DNA from: Paenibacillus camerounensis
GTDB lineage: Bacteria > Bacillota > Bacilli > Paenibacillales > Paenibacillaceae
Assembly: GCF_000723885.1 (NCBI RefSeq)
Contig: NZ_CCDG010000054.1
Coordinates: 1-62,571, forward strand
Length of the DNA stretch: 62,571 nucleotides
Reading direction: 5' to 3'
In this document: piece by piece, positions 8,622 to 18,800 of the stretch
Layout of the letters: the number at the start of each line of letters is the position of its first letter
Numbering within the stretch: the first letter of the stretch is position 1
Translations under genes and position numbers: made by a program
The notes under the pieces: generated by a model
The model's input: the letters and a program-made list of their open reading frames with translations, nothing else
Told to the model about the DNA's origin: nothing
The model's database searches: none

Positions 8622-10202
8622 CTAATGTTCCCCCCGCAAAAAGGCAGCCGCCTGCAGCTCTACCTCAGCTTTCACCTTGTCGATGCCTGCTGCCTTCAGC
8701 TGTCCGGTGAGTCTGGTAAAGGCGGCATCCACATCCTCCACCGCACCGATATAGATCGGCTGGGCGTACTCGATCGAGATGCTTTTCAGATTGGCAATTT
8801 CGGTTTTAACATTTCCTGAATTAAACAGAAAGCCCAGATAAGTCACCGGCTTCAGATAAGCGTCGATTCTGCTTCTCATCTCCACGTAGCTGTCCGTCCA
8901 TTCCGCCATTGGCGGGAATAATTCTTTATTCACAAACCAGAAACCCGAAGCATCAGGCGGATAGGTATTACTCTCGGCGCTCACCCCTTCCGGCAGACCG
9001 ATCCTGCCGTCGCTCAGAATGTTATAATTCCGGCCTTCTATTCCATAGTAAGCCAAATAAGCATAGGAGGGCTCCTGCATAATCAGATCAAGCGCCTGCA
9101 GCGCACGCTCGGGATGCCTGGAGTTCGCACTTATGGAAACCCCGTTATTAAGCCACGAGGATTGGCTGGTTGTACCGGAGGGATATAGCATCAGGAACGG
9201 ATACACCTCAATTCCTTTCTCCTTACAAAGCGTAAATACTTGTGCAAGGTCATTCGAGTTACCGAAGGCTATACCTGATTTACCGTAACAGAAATTCTGT
9301 TTGGACCGCACCTGATTGGCAAAAGGATTTCGGTTCACGTACCCTTTGTCGTACCAGTCCTTCATCATATGCGCTGTCTTTTTTTGGACACTGAGCATCG
9401 GCTCCTCGACCATAGACCATAATTCGCTTGAGGTACTGTCCATATCGCCGGCTATGCCCTGCGCGGACGGATCACCGGAATCAAAAGGAGCCCCAGGCCA
9501 GCCTATCTGTTCCGCCATTAAATAGCCGTAAGGCGTTGAAAGGTCAAAGTGCGAATCCAGGTTAAGCGGGATCATGTCCGGATAGCTTTTTTTGATTGCG
9601 GCCAGATAAGGTTCAATCTCCGAAAAGGCTGTAATTGTACTGAGCCCGGCCTTTGCCATTACATCCTTGCGGAATAATGCCAGATTGATCTTTCGTTCCT
9701 GTACAGCCGTAGGAATAATGAAGGACTGCCCGTTCACAAGCGTCGCCTGCCATGCCTCATCCGGCATTAGCGCCATATGACGCGGCATATAGGTGCGGAG
9801 AAGCTCCTTACTAAGCGGCATAAAAGCTCCTCTTGCCGCTTCAGTAGTGTAAAAGGACCAGTCGGCAGCAAATATGAAATCAATATTCTCTCCGGATTCA
9901 AGCAGCAAAGAATACTTGGAGGCAAGCTCGTCCCAGGCGATGTAATTCAGCTCCAGTGTGGCATTGATATCCTGCTTCAACTTGTCATTAAGTGCACGCA
10001 GGACCTCCGGCAATCCTTCCGGTGCTTCACCGATCAAATATCCGGTCAGCTTCACCTCATTCTTGTCCGTATTGCCTGAAGCTGAATCCAGGGTGTTGTC
10101 CCCTGCCGGCATATCAACCTTCCTGGATACAACAGACTGCCAGAACAGCACAACGGCTGCCAGTATCAGCACCGATATACAGCCAAATATGACCCTCCTC
10201 AA
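8622..10202 (-). CDS. Solute-binding protein paralogue with uncleaved membrane anchor (no lipobox)
   Basis: A 526-residue protein strongly similar over its whole length to the lipoprotein at 3230-4843. Its N terminus (MRRVIFGCISVLILAAVVLFW) is one hydrophobic segment without a lipobox cysteine or an obvious signal peptidase site, so it looks like a membrane-anchored extracellular domain. The start is probably TTG 10202 after a run of seven G; GAGGAGGG just inside the frame makes a slightly shorter form possible. It lies 47 bp after the sensor kinase gene on the same strand and has no permease beside it. It may present ligand to the kinase rather than to a transporter; this is inference. Confidence 0.88.
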   Translation of the reverse strand: MRRVIFGCISVLILAAVVLFWQSVVSRKVDMPAGDNTLDSASGNTDKNEVKLTGYLIGEAPEGLPEVLRALNDKLKQDINATLELNYIAWDELASKYSLLLESGENIDFIFAADWSFYTTEAARGAFMPLSKELLRTYMPRHMALMPDEAWQATLVNGQSFIIPTAVQERKINLALFRKDVMAKAGLSTITAFSEIEPYLAAIKKSYPDMIPLNLDSHFDLSTPYGYLMAEQIGWPGAPFDSGDPSAQGIAGDMDSTSSELWSMVEEPMLSVQKKTAHMMKDWYDKGYVNRNPFANQVRSKQNFCYGKSGIAFGNSNDLAQVFTLCKEKGIEVYPFLMLYPSGTTSQSSWLNNGVSISANSRHPERALQALDLIMQEPSYAYLAYYGIEGRNYNILSDGRIGLPEGVSAESNTYPPDASGFWFVNKELFPPMAEWTDSYVEMRSRIDAYLKPVTYLGFLFNSGNVKTEIANLKSISIEYAQPIYIGAVEDVDAAFTRLTGQLKAAGIDKVKAEVELQAAAFLRGEH

Positions 10203-10249
10203 TTATGTCCCCCCCATGCTGTAACACTCTGTAATCTTGGTATCGTATT

Positions 10250-12049
10250 TTATGCGGAAGAGGCTCCTGTTCTGCGGTCTGGAACACGCATCGACACACG
10301 GGTCCCAGCTCCCGGAGTACTCGCAAATGTAATTCCGTACGATATTCCGTAAGACAGTTTCAGCCGCTCTTCAATATTGCGCACCCCGTAGCCTCCGCCC
10401 TTGCTCACCCCGCCGCTTTTCTCCAGGAAAATTGTGGCCAGGGCTGACGCTTCCATTCCTATTCCATCATCTATTAATTCAATAATAACATCACCTTTGT
10501 CGGCTGCCGCAGTAACTCTGATCTTACCCGCTTCATCCTCCTTTTCCATAATTCCGTGAAGAATGGCATTCTCAACCAGAGGCTGGAGGACAATTTTGGG
10601 CAGCTCGCAGTCAAACAGCTCACGCGGTACTTCAAGCTCCAGCACAATTCCGTTACCAAAACGCATATTCTGAATCCGTACATAAGCCTCAATATGCTGC
10701 AGTTCACTTTCCAGTGTCACATACTCCTTACCGTTACTTAGACTGAGCTTATAAAATACGGCAAGCTCATCTACGACACGCTTGATCTCCCGGGAACCTG
10801 ATTCTATGGCCATTACATTGATCAAATCAAGCGTATTGTACAGGAAATGCGGATTGATCTGCGCCTGCAGCGCGTTTAATTCTTTGTTCTTTACTTCCCT
10901 GCCGAGCGAATACGTCTCTTCCATCAAGCCGGTCATATTGTTGACCATCATATTGAAATTACGGGTAAGCTCACCGATTTCATCTTCACTCGCCGGAAGC
11001 GGAGCCAGCTGAAATTTGCCGTTTTTAACCTTACGGACATGCAGGATCAGCTGCCTGATCCGCCGGGTTGCTGAAGCTGATACAAAAAAAGAAATCGGAA
11101 GCATCAGCGGAATGACCAGAAGAAAGATCGAGATGATCCGGTTGCGCGCTTTGATGCTAGACTCCAGAATATCCTTGTAAGGCACTAACAGCGCGACTGT
11201 CATCGATGTATTGGGTATATGCTGTAACCCCAGGATATGGCGTTGTCCGTTAAAAGAATAATTCTCGTCATAATAGCCCGTTTCCTCTCCGGCTGAGAGC
11301 AGCCCGCCGATCTCCAGAACCGGATAATCCAGACTGCGGCCTGAATCAGCCCGGCTGATTATTTGTCCCTGTTCATTGAACAAAAGCGCTGAGGTCCCCG
11401 GGGTTAAAATGGCATGATCCAGAACAGACTGCATCGCATCCCCCTGGACTCTCGCACGGACAATGCCGTCAAATTCTCTTATATTATTGGCATTAGGGAT
11501 TTTGCGCAGAATGGACAGCTCGGCACTGCCTGAATCTGCATCTATTTCAGTAGAGGGAACCCACGTAAATGCGGCTTTTGCAGCTGCGAAACGAAGTAGC
11601 CATGGCGTCCGCATGTAGTTTCTCATATTCAGAAAATCCGAATTTTCTGTGGCGCCGGCTAGTCCGTCTTTCATATAGACCTGAATGGAGATAATGTCTT
11701 CATTATACCGGAACTGATTGACGAGCCGGGATAGCCGCAGCGCCTCCATATGCCAATGGTTAACATCTTCGAACTGCTGCGGGTCAGCCGAGACACTGGT
11801 CTGCAGCAGCGAGTTGAAGGCAATAAAATTAAGCACCTCATTAATAGCCTGTGACTTGTATTCAAGATAGGATTTGGTTTCGTCGAGCATTTTACGCGAG
11901 GAATGAACTGCCGCTTCCTTGTTCTCCTGCCGGGTGAGATTTAAATGAATGAACAGGAGCAGCAGGAACGGGATTGCAATAACGAGCAGATAGGTTGTAA
12001 AAAGCTTGTAGCGGATGCTGAGATTAGTGAACCGGAATCTCTTCTTCAT
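10250..12049 (-). CDS. YesM-type sensor histidine kinase
   Basis: A 599-residue membrane kinase. A first membrane segment lies at about 14-32, followed by an extracellular sensor domain of about 250 residues, a second membrane segment near 300-320, a HAMP domain, the His_kinase domain with NPHFLYNTLDLINVMA (phosphorylated His) and an HATPase domain with DDGIGME and GGYGVRNIEERL. It senses an extracellular signal and phosphorylates its partner. Its ATG overlaps the stop of the upstream regulator gene (ATGA), so the two are translationally coupled. The next gene downstream is the membrane-anchored solute-binding paralogue. Confidence 0.93.
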   Translation of the reverse strand: MKKRFRFTNLSIRYKLFTTYLLVIAIPFLLLLFIHLNLTRQENKEAAVHSSRKMLDETKSYLEYKSQAINEVLNFIAFNSLLQTSVSADPQQFEDVNHWHMEALRLSRLVNQFRYNEDIISIQVYMKDGLAGATENSDFLNMRNYMRTPWLLRFAAAKAAFTWVPSTEIDADSGSAELSILRKIPNANNIREFDGIVRARVQGDAMQSVLDHAILTPGTSALLFNEQGQIISRADSGRSLDYPVLEIGGLLSAGEETGYYDENYSFNGQRHILGLQHIPNTSMTVALLVPYKDILESSIKARNRIISIFLLVIPLMLPISFFVSASATRRIRQLILHVRKVKNGKFQLAPLPASEDEIGELTRNFNMMVNNMTGLMEETYSLGREVKNKELNALQAQINPHFLYNTLDLINVMAIESGSREIKRVVDELAVFYKLSLSNGKEYVTLESELQHIEAYVRIQNMRFGNGIVLELEVPRELFDCELPKIVLQPLVENAILHGIMEKEDEAGKIRVTAAADKGDVIIELIDDGIGMEASALATIFLEKSGGVSKGGGYGVRNIEERLKLSYGISYGITFASTPGAGTRVSMRVPDRRTGASSA

Positions 12050-13650
12050 TTCATGGCACGCTCCCTGTATTCACTCGGTGTACAGCCTTCACAGCGCTTG
12101 AAAAAGGTAGTGAAGTAATTGGCGTCTGTAAATCCGAGGTCCAGCGCTATCTCAAGCAGCTTCACATTAGGCTCACGCAGCCGTTCTCTTGCTTTGTTCA
12201 TTCTGGTTTCGGTGATGAATTCCTTGACGGTCTGACCTCGCTGCTTCTTAAAGAAAGCGCATAAGTAGGTCTCGCTTAATTGAACATGGTCGGCAATTGA
12301 CCTGATTGTAAACCCTTTTTCATGAAGATGGGAGTGGATGAACCGGATAATCTCACGCATCTTTCCCGCACCTGCTGTCTGCTCACCGTCCGGCTGCTCC
12401 TGCAGCAGCTCCAAAAAAGTCAGAACATACCGCTCCAGTCCCGCAAGACTTGATACGCGGTCAAGCTCCTTCCACATATATCTCCGCTCTGCGTCCTCCG
12501 CCGGCTCGGCAACCCCTAACTGGGCAGCACATTCAAGAATGGTAAGCAGAAATTGAAAGTATGAGTCCTTTAACCGCAGAATATCCAGATCTATCCGGGA
12601 ACCGGCATATTGTGTCCACCGGCGCAAAGTGGCCTTTGCAGCTTCGATCTCTCCTTTTTGCACCTGCCCGCGCATCAGGCGGACTTCTTCCCGGTTCGTA
12701 TCAAGCGGCTCGTGCCTGCCCAGTGCATCCGCAAAGACAAGCTTGGTCTGATTATAGTAGTATTGCAGCGTGCATGCATCTGCAGCCAGCTTGTACGCAG
12801 CGGGAATATCCAACAGGGAAGCTGCCGGCTCGCCGACGCCAATCTTCAGTTCTATTGCGGGTCCGGCAAGCCGCAGCAGCGCATCCCCCAGATTCTCCGC
12901 AGTGTCCCTTCCTTCCCGGTAGGAGCTGCGGTATACCCCGGGGACAATAAGCACCAGATGGTTACCGGAATCAAAGCCTCCTATGGCACGCCAAGCCAGC
13001 AGCTGCGGCTCGCGGTTAATGGCATCCAGCAGCGAATCCTGTACCGGAAGCGGGTCCTCCGGGAGGTCAGCAGGATTCCAGTACAGCTCTGCGGCCAGCA
13101 CCGTATAAGGACCTTGAAGCGGTAACAGGAAGGTTTCACTGCTGCCCAGCGCCGGTCTGACATGGGGAGAGTCCGGGCTTGTAATCAGCTTACGGACCAT
13201 CTCCTGTCTTAGAAAGGGCAGGCTTCTGTCGACTTCAGCCTGAAGCTGAAGCTCCTCATTATGTTTCCTCTGCTCCTCTGCACACAGCTGGACTGCTGCT
13301 TCAACCGCCGCCTGTACCTCTTCAAGAATAATCGGCTTTTCCAGATATGTTAACGCTTTCAAAAATATGGCTGATTTCAAGTATTCCTTATCCGAGAAGC
13401 CGCTCAGAAAAATGATCTTACAGCGCGGATTCTTCTCCCTGTATCTCTTGCTGAATTCAATGCCGTTAAGCTTAGGCATCCTTACATCACAAAGAATAAT
13501 GTCCGGTGTCCAAGCTGAAGTCAGCTCAAGCGCGGCAAGGCCATTACGTGCGGTCCGGGCCTCGCCGATCCCAAGCTCTTCCCAGGGGATGTAATTCAGC
13601 AGCAGCTCCCGGGTTCTATTTTCATCCTCTACAACTAACAGCCTGATCAT
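12046..13650 (-). CDS. YesN-type response regulator with AraC DNA-binding domain
   Basis: A 534-residue regulator. ATG 13650 is chosen because GGGAGG lies just upstream. The receiver domain (1-120) shows MIRLLVVEDE, DIILCDVRMP with the phospho-acceptor Asp, and the KP pair near 105. A long middle region is followed by an AraC-type helix-turn-helix pair at about 430-534 (HVQLSETYLCAFFKKQRGQ and GFTDANYFTTFFKRCEG). It probably activates nearby genes of galactan use once phosphorylated by the coupled kinase. A cre-like 14-mer (13348-13361, TGTTAACGCTTTCA) lies inside the coding sequence. Confidence 0.93.
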   Translation of the reverse strand: MIRLLVVEDENRTRELLLNYIPWEELGIGEARTARNGLAALELTSAWTPDIILCDVRMPKLNGIEFSKRYREKNPRCKIIFLSGFSDKEYLKSAIFLKALTYLEKPIILEEVQAAVEAAVQLCAEEQRKHNEELQLQAEVDRSLPFLRQEMVRKLITSPDSPHVRPALGSSETFLLPLQGPYTVLAAELYWNPADLPEDPLPVQDSLLDAINREPQLLAWRAIGGFDSGNHLVLIVPGVYRSSYREGRDTAENLGDALLRLAGPAIELKIGVGEPAASLLDIPAAYKLAADACTLQYYYNQTKLVFADALGRHEPLDTNREEVRLMRGQVQKGEIEAAKATLRRWTQYAGSRIDLDILRLKDSYFQFLLTILECAAQLGVAEPAEDAERRYMWKELDRVSSLAGLERYVLTFLELLQEQPDGEQTAGAGKMREIIRFIHSHLHEKGFTIRSIADHVQLSETYLCAFFKKQRGQTVKEFITETRMNKARERLREPNVKLLEIALDLGFTDANYFTTFFKRCEGCTPSEYRERAMK

Positions 13651-13753
13651 ATAGACCTCCCTGAGCACACAAAACTATGAGCTAGGCTAGTATTATATTA
13701 CATTTGGGCTGCTGTGGATACTTTGAAAAGATATGATTTCCTTTGATTATTGT

Positions 13754-15604
13754 TTACTGAACAGAATCTATTATTATACTCTTGAAGCCCTCACGAATTA
13801 TGGAAACGCCTTGCGCAGTACAACTGATACCCAGCCCGCTCAAGGCTTCTTCCAGCGGCGGAACGTCAAGGCTGCCCGCAGGGGCTCCGCAGACCGCCGA
13901 TACCAGCAGATGGCTCCCCGGCTCCAGATCAGTCATCAGTGTCGGCAGGACCGTACGGGGATATAACAGATTGGTATTCACATTCACATATACCAGCTGA
14001 CCCTTTTCATATCCTCCCAGACCGTAAATACCGCTTTCGCCTAGTGCATTCTTGACCGACACTCCCGGTTTGCCGGTTCTCTCTATCTGCTGATCCGGCT
14101 TCGATTCTATGGAATAACCGCCTTCAGCGGCGGTAAGAGGCCGGCCGGTCTCGATCCGGTGTATGCGTACATGCCAAGGGAGTCCTGCCACGATCCAGGT
14201 CCGGACCTCTACATCAGGCCACAGGCGCCATTTCGCATACAGCACATTGCCGGAAATCTTCGTTTCTTCATTTTGCCGCCGGACCCGGAACAGCTGATCC
14301 CGCTCACTTAATGCCAGCATGGAATCTGCTGCCGCCTGTTCAAGTCCCCATTCCGCTCTGGGTACACTGAAGCCGAACCGGGTTGAGTAGACGAATTTTT
14401 CATATTTTGCCGGAGTATTCGTATGTGCGTTGGTCGATAAATGTCCGCTGTTGAACGCCGCCACATGCCCTGACTCATCCCGGCACACTACCAAATGAGG
14501 CTCTGACTGGACAGTTAGAGCGGGCCCTTGCGGCATGTCCTCTTCTGCTGCCGTCCAAAAGGCTGAATCCTCCGCGAGTGCCAGTACAAGAAAGGTTTTA
14601 AATGCCCAGTACGGCGAGCCTGGAGCATTATAATTTTCTGCCATTACCAGATTGGGATAGGCATAACCCACAGTAAGCACACCGGCGCTGTCAAAAATAG
14701 GCTGAGCTAACCACCAGCGGAGATTGCGCAGGATAAGTCCCTTTACTGCACCGGGGGTCAGCGTGTCTGTACTCAAGCCGGCGTAAGCGAAGGCACTCCA
14801 GAAGGCGGACTGTGCAAAGCGGTACGATAAGCTTCTCCCGTAAGGCAAGGCTGAGCCGTCAGAATCAAACCAGTTCACAAAATCCCCGGCAAACAGCAAT
14901 GCCCGCTCCTTATACCGGCTGCAGCGCTCCGGGTCCTCGGTTTCCATCAGCTTCAGATAGATCAGCGAGTAAAAATGAATGGCAAACGGGCCGTAGTAAT
15001 CACTATGTCCGTCAATTCCATCACTGTACCAGCCGTTACCGAGATAGAACTGGTCGAAACGCTGTAAATTCCGTTCCATCTGCTCCTTATCATAAGGCTG
15101 TCCGACCCGGCGGAAGCCCAGGTTAACCATCACCTGAAAAAACAGCCAATTGCAGTCATGGCAAGGATGTACATTAATCTGATTCAGCCAGTTATATACA
15201 TTCCGGCGCTCTCCGGCATCCAGCGGCTCCCAGATGACCTCTGGTATAAGACACAGGGATAAGCCCATCGCTGCCATTTCAACAAGACGCTGATCATAAT
15301 CACCTGCCTCGCCCCAGTATTCCTCATGTTCAGGATTTGTCCCGTTAATTAGCCCCTGCTGATAAATCTGGTTCAGCTCCAGTGCTTCCCCTCCGCCTGC
15401 CAGATACGGAGCCAGCCCCCACAGTATACGGGAAAAGCCCTCCATATCGGCTATTTCTTCAGCATGCCCGGCTCCGGCCCCCCTGATTTCCAGGCGTGCC
15501 CCGCCTGAGCTGTACATTCCTTTAAGCGGGTCCGTCAATTGCCTGAATGCTGTCTGCAAATCCTCTTTTGTCTCTAAGGCGTTGCTTCTAACCGGCTGCT
15601 TCAT
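13754..15604 (-). CDS. DUF2264 domain-containing protein
   Basis: A 616-residue protein without signal peptide. The ATG at 15604 follows AAGGGGAG; an upstream in-frame ATG lacks such a site. The N-terminal half matches DUF2264, with DMEGFSRILWGLAPYL, NWLFFQVMVN, GWYSDGIDGHSDYYGPFAIHFY and LPYGRSLSYRFAQSAFW. These look like an (alpha/alpha)6 toroid such as in polysaccharide lyases and unsaturated-uronyl hydrolases. The C-terminal third is beta-rich. The family often sits in pectin and other plant-polysaccharide loci; its reaction is not something I can state. It lies upstream of the regulator/kinase pair on the same strand. Confidence 0.85.
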   Translation of the reverse strand: MKQPVRSNALETKEDLQTAFRQLTDPLKGMYSSGGARLEIRGAGAGHAEEIADMEGFSRILWGLAPYLAGGGEALELNQIYQQGLINGTNPEHEEYWGEAGDYDQRLVEMAAMGLSLCLIPEVIWEPLDAGERRNVYNWLNQINVHPCHDCNWLFFQVMVNLGFRRVGQPYDKEQMERNLQRFDQFYLGNGWYSDGIDGHSDYYGPFAIHFYSLIYLKLMETEDPERCSRYKERALLFAGDFVNWFDSDGSALPYGRSLSYRFAQSAFWSAFAYAGLSTDTLTPGAVKGLILRNLRWWLAQPIFDSAGVLTVGYAYPNLVMAENYNAPGSPYWAFKTFLVLALAEDSAFWTAAEEDMPQGPALTVQSEPHLVVCRDESGHVAAFNSGHLSTNAHTNTPAKYEKFVYSTRFGFSVPRAEWGLEQAAADSMLALSERDQLFRVRRQNEETKISGNVLYAKWRLWPDVEVRTWIVAGLPWHVRIHRIETGRPLTAAEGGYSIESKPDQQIERTGKPGVSVKNALGESGIYGLGGYEKGQLVYVNVNTNLLYPRTVLPTLMTDLEPGSHLLVSAVCGAPAGSLDVPPLEEALSGLGISCTAQGVSIIREGFKSIIIDSVQ

Positions 15605-15719
15605 GATTATTGTTCTCCCCTTCTTCATCTGTTATGTTCAAACCGCGTTATCTCGATTGTACTGGACGAGCGTTGCACGAACCTTAAAATTCCTACAAAG
15701 TTTTGTTGAAAAATTACAC

Positions 15720-15754
15720 ATAAAAGAACCATCCGGCGCATTAGGCCCGGATGG
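15720..15754 (-). terminator. Intrinsic terminator after GH53 gene
   Basis: Arms CCATCCGG (15729-15736) and CCGGATGG (15747-15754) form a hairpin, followed on the minus strand by TTCTTTTA. It ends the GH53 gene and separates it from the DUF2264 gene. Confidence 0.8.
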
Positions 15755-15802
15755 CTGGATAATTCAGCTTACATTTAATATACGGCTTAAACCATCTGCC
15801 GC

Positions 15803-18800
15803 TTATTTAATCGCATTGTATACGATTTGTGCCGCCTGCGCCCGGGTAGCATAGCCGGCAGGAGCCAATTGGGCTCCGTCGCCGTTCAGCAATCCGGCCT
15901 CCACCAATGCTTTCATGGCAGCTTGTGCATAACCGGATACAGCGGCTGTATCTGCAAAGCTATCATAGCTCTGGCCGGTCTCCCCGGCGGACAGCTCATT
16001 AAGCTGCTTCAGAATATTGTAGAAAATAACGGACATGTCCTGCCGGGTTATAGCTGCTTCCGGTTCAAACCGGTTATCCCCGGTACCGGATACCAATCCC
16101 AGCTGCCGCGCAGTACTTACATAGCCGGAATAGTATTTATTGGCCGCATCCGCAAAAGGAACTGCCCCGGTCATGTCTGCTTCAATTCCGTAAGCTTTCA
16201 TAATCATCATGAGGAAATCAGCTCGTGTTACGTCACTCTCAGGGGCAAACGCATGTCCGCCTATCCCGTATACAATGCCTCTCGCAGCCATATAACCGAC
16301 TGCATCACTGTACCATTGCCCTGAGCTGACATCACTGAAGGTCACTGCATTGTATCCGGCAGCATATTGTGATAAATGGCTTGTCTGAAGCTTCACCGTA
16401 CCTGTCAAAGCCTCATAACCGCCTCTGACCGGGGTCAGGCTTCCTGCCTGATCAATATAGTAGGCAACAATTGCGTTAGTCTGTTCACCCGCACGCGGAG
16501 CATATGGCAGACTGATTGTCACCTTGCCGCCGTTAAATTGTGTGATATCAGTATTGGCTGCCTTTACAGTGAAGCCGTATACGGAATTATCCCCGATTAC
16601 GCTCTGTACATTTTGCGGGAAGCCTGCTGCAGCGAGCCTGTTAACGCTGATTACGGTATCTGCTGCTGCACTGCTAATAGCCAGAACTGATTGATGGTCA
16701 AAGGTAATTGCAGCTCCGCCGTTATTCAGCCTGAATGCTGTTTCCGGATGATCCGCCAGCAGCTTGAGCGCTTCCTTTGGAACAGCTAATTGAACAATTT
16801 GCCCGTTCGCTGGACCATCAAGCTTGATTTCAATTGCCGTTTTTTGACCGGCTGCCTGAGACGCTTTAACTTTTTGCAGCAGACTGTTTATTACATTAGT
16901 ATCCAGCTTGGCTGTCAGCCCTTCTTTGTCAGCATTTGCTGCCGCTTGGATAGTGAGACTGTATACATTGGTATTGTCTGCAACAGAAGCAACCGGCTCT
17001 GCTGCCGGAGTGCTGACTGGGGGAACCTGAGCATCCGGCGATGTGCCTGGCATTCCCGGATCTGTGCCCGGATTTGTTCCCGGCTCATCACTGATTTTAA
17101 TCAGAACAAAATCATCATAAGAGCCCCAGTTCCCGGCTTTTGCATCCAGGGAAACCCCTATTTTCATTGTTCCATCGGTGACTTTAATGTTGTCTACAAC
17201 CGCCTGGTTCCACTTGTTCCAGCCCTTATTCGCAAAGCCTGCTGTTAATGGCGTCTGACCGCCTGCCGCAGCGTACAGCTCATTATTGATTTCATCTCCT
17301 GCGCCCTGCGACCAGGCAGACAGCTTGTAGGTCCCGTTTGTTAAACCGGTGAGCTCCTGATAGGCTTCAAAGGTAAACGCGGTTTCCTTCCAGAATCCAA
17401 GCGACTTTTCACCCGTATAACCAGTGCCTTCAGTCAGCGCTGAAGTATCAGGAAGGGTCCAGCCTTCAGGTGTACCGTCATCCTTAACCATTTCAAAGCT
17501 TGGATTAGTAATCGAAATGTACTCCGTATTATCCTTCTCTTTCAGCTCAAAATGATCAAGGTTGCCCCATTGTCCGTCGGCGAGCTTATAATGGGCTCCG
17601 ACAGTCAGCGTACCGTCTGTAACCTCAATATCCTTAATAGCAGGGTTGCTCCATTCCTTCCATCCGGTATTCGTGAAGCTCTGCACAGCATCTCCGGCAA
17701 AAATCTCCGAAATCTCTTCACCTCCGCCGCCGGAGACCCAGGCTGATAAAGTATACGTTCCGTTTTCCAGCCCGGTGAGGGTCTGGGAGATCTTGAATTC
17801 AGCCGGTGTTGGACTGTAATAGTGTAAGGCCGAAGAACCGGTATACACATCATTTTCGATGGTTACCGCCTTTTCATCACCGGTAAGGGTCCACGAGTTC
17901 AGACCGTCCTCGAACCCGGGGTTCTGAATCAGGCTTGTGCTTGGAATAACCGTAACCTCGCTGGCAGCCGTAAATCCGCCGTCATAGGTAACCGCTGTTA
18001 CGGTTGCTGTTCCGGCAGAGATCCCGGAGAGCGTTCCCTTGTAAAGATCGACTTTAACAATGTCAGGCTGGGAGCTGGTGAATTTTACGCCCTTGTAGGT
18101 TGCATTCTCTGGTGTGAAGATTGGCGTTAATGCCCCGTTCCCGCCAACCTCAATCACCGTTTCAGGCTGATCAAGGGTAATGGATTGAACCGGATAACGG
18201 TTAATTGCGGCGGCTCCATCAATAAAAGCATCCATAGCAATGGTCGGGCTGCCGTCTTTATTCCATGCGGATAACGGATAATCGAACATGATCCCTGTAG
18301 GCTCCCAGTAGAATATGCCGGTTCCTCTCTGGTTTGGTACATTATGCAGTTTATCCTGTACAGCGACAAGCATGTTGTGAACGCTGTCAACATCCTCGGA
18401 GACATTCCCTCCAACTTCGACAATCATAACTTCCTTGCCGTAATTCTGTTCAAGCTTATTCATATTCTCGCTTAATTCATCTATGGAGGAGGTAAAGGTA
18501 GCTTCAGGATAATAAGATAACCCGATGATATCGTAATCGCTATCCTTAAGACCGGCCGCTACAAGACCGGCATAATATGAGTCAACACCCGCCTCCGCTC
18601 CGTTTGCCCGGTGAATAATCACCTTGATATCAGGAAAAACGGCTTTGGCTGCACTTGAGCCGGCCTGAAGCAGCTGAACCAGATTGGTTATATTACTGTA
18701 GCTGCCCAGCGGATGCAGCATACCGTTATTGATCTCGTTGCCGATCTGCACCCACTTCGGGGTAACACCCGCATCTTGTAGCGCTTTCATAACACCGGTA

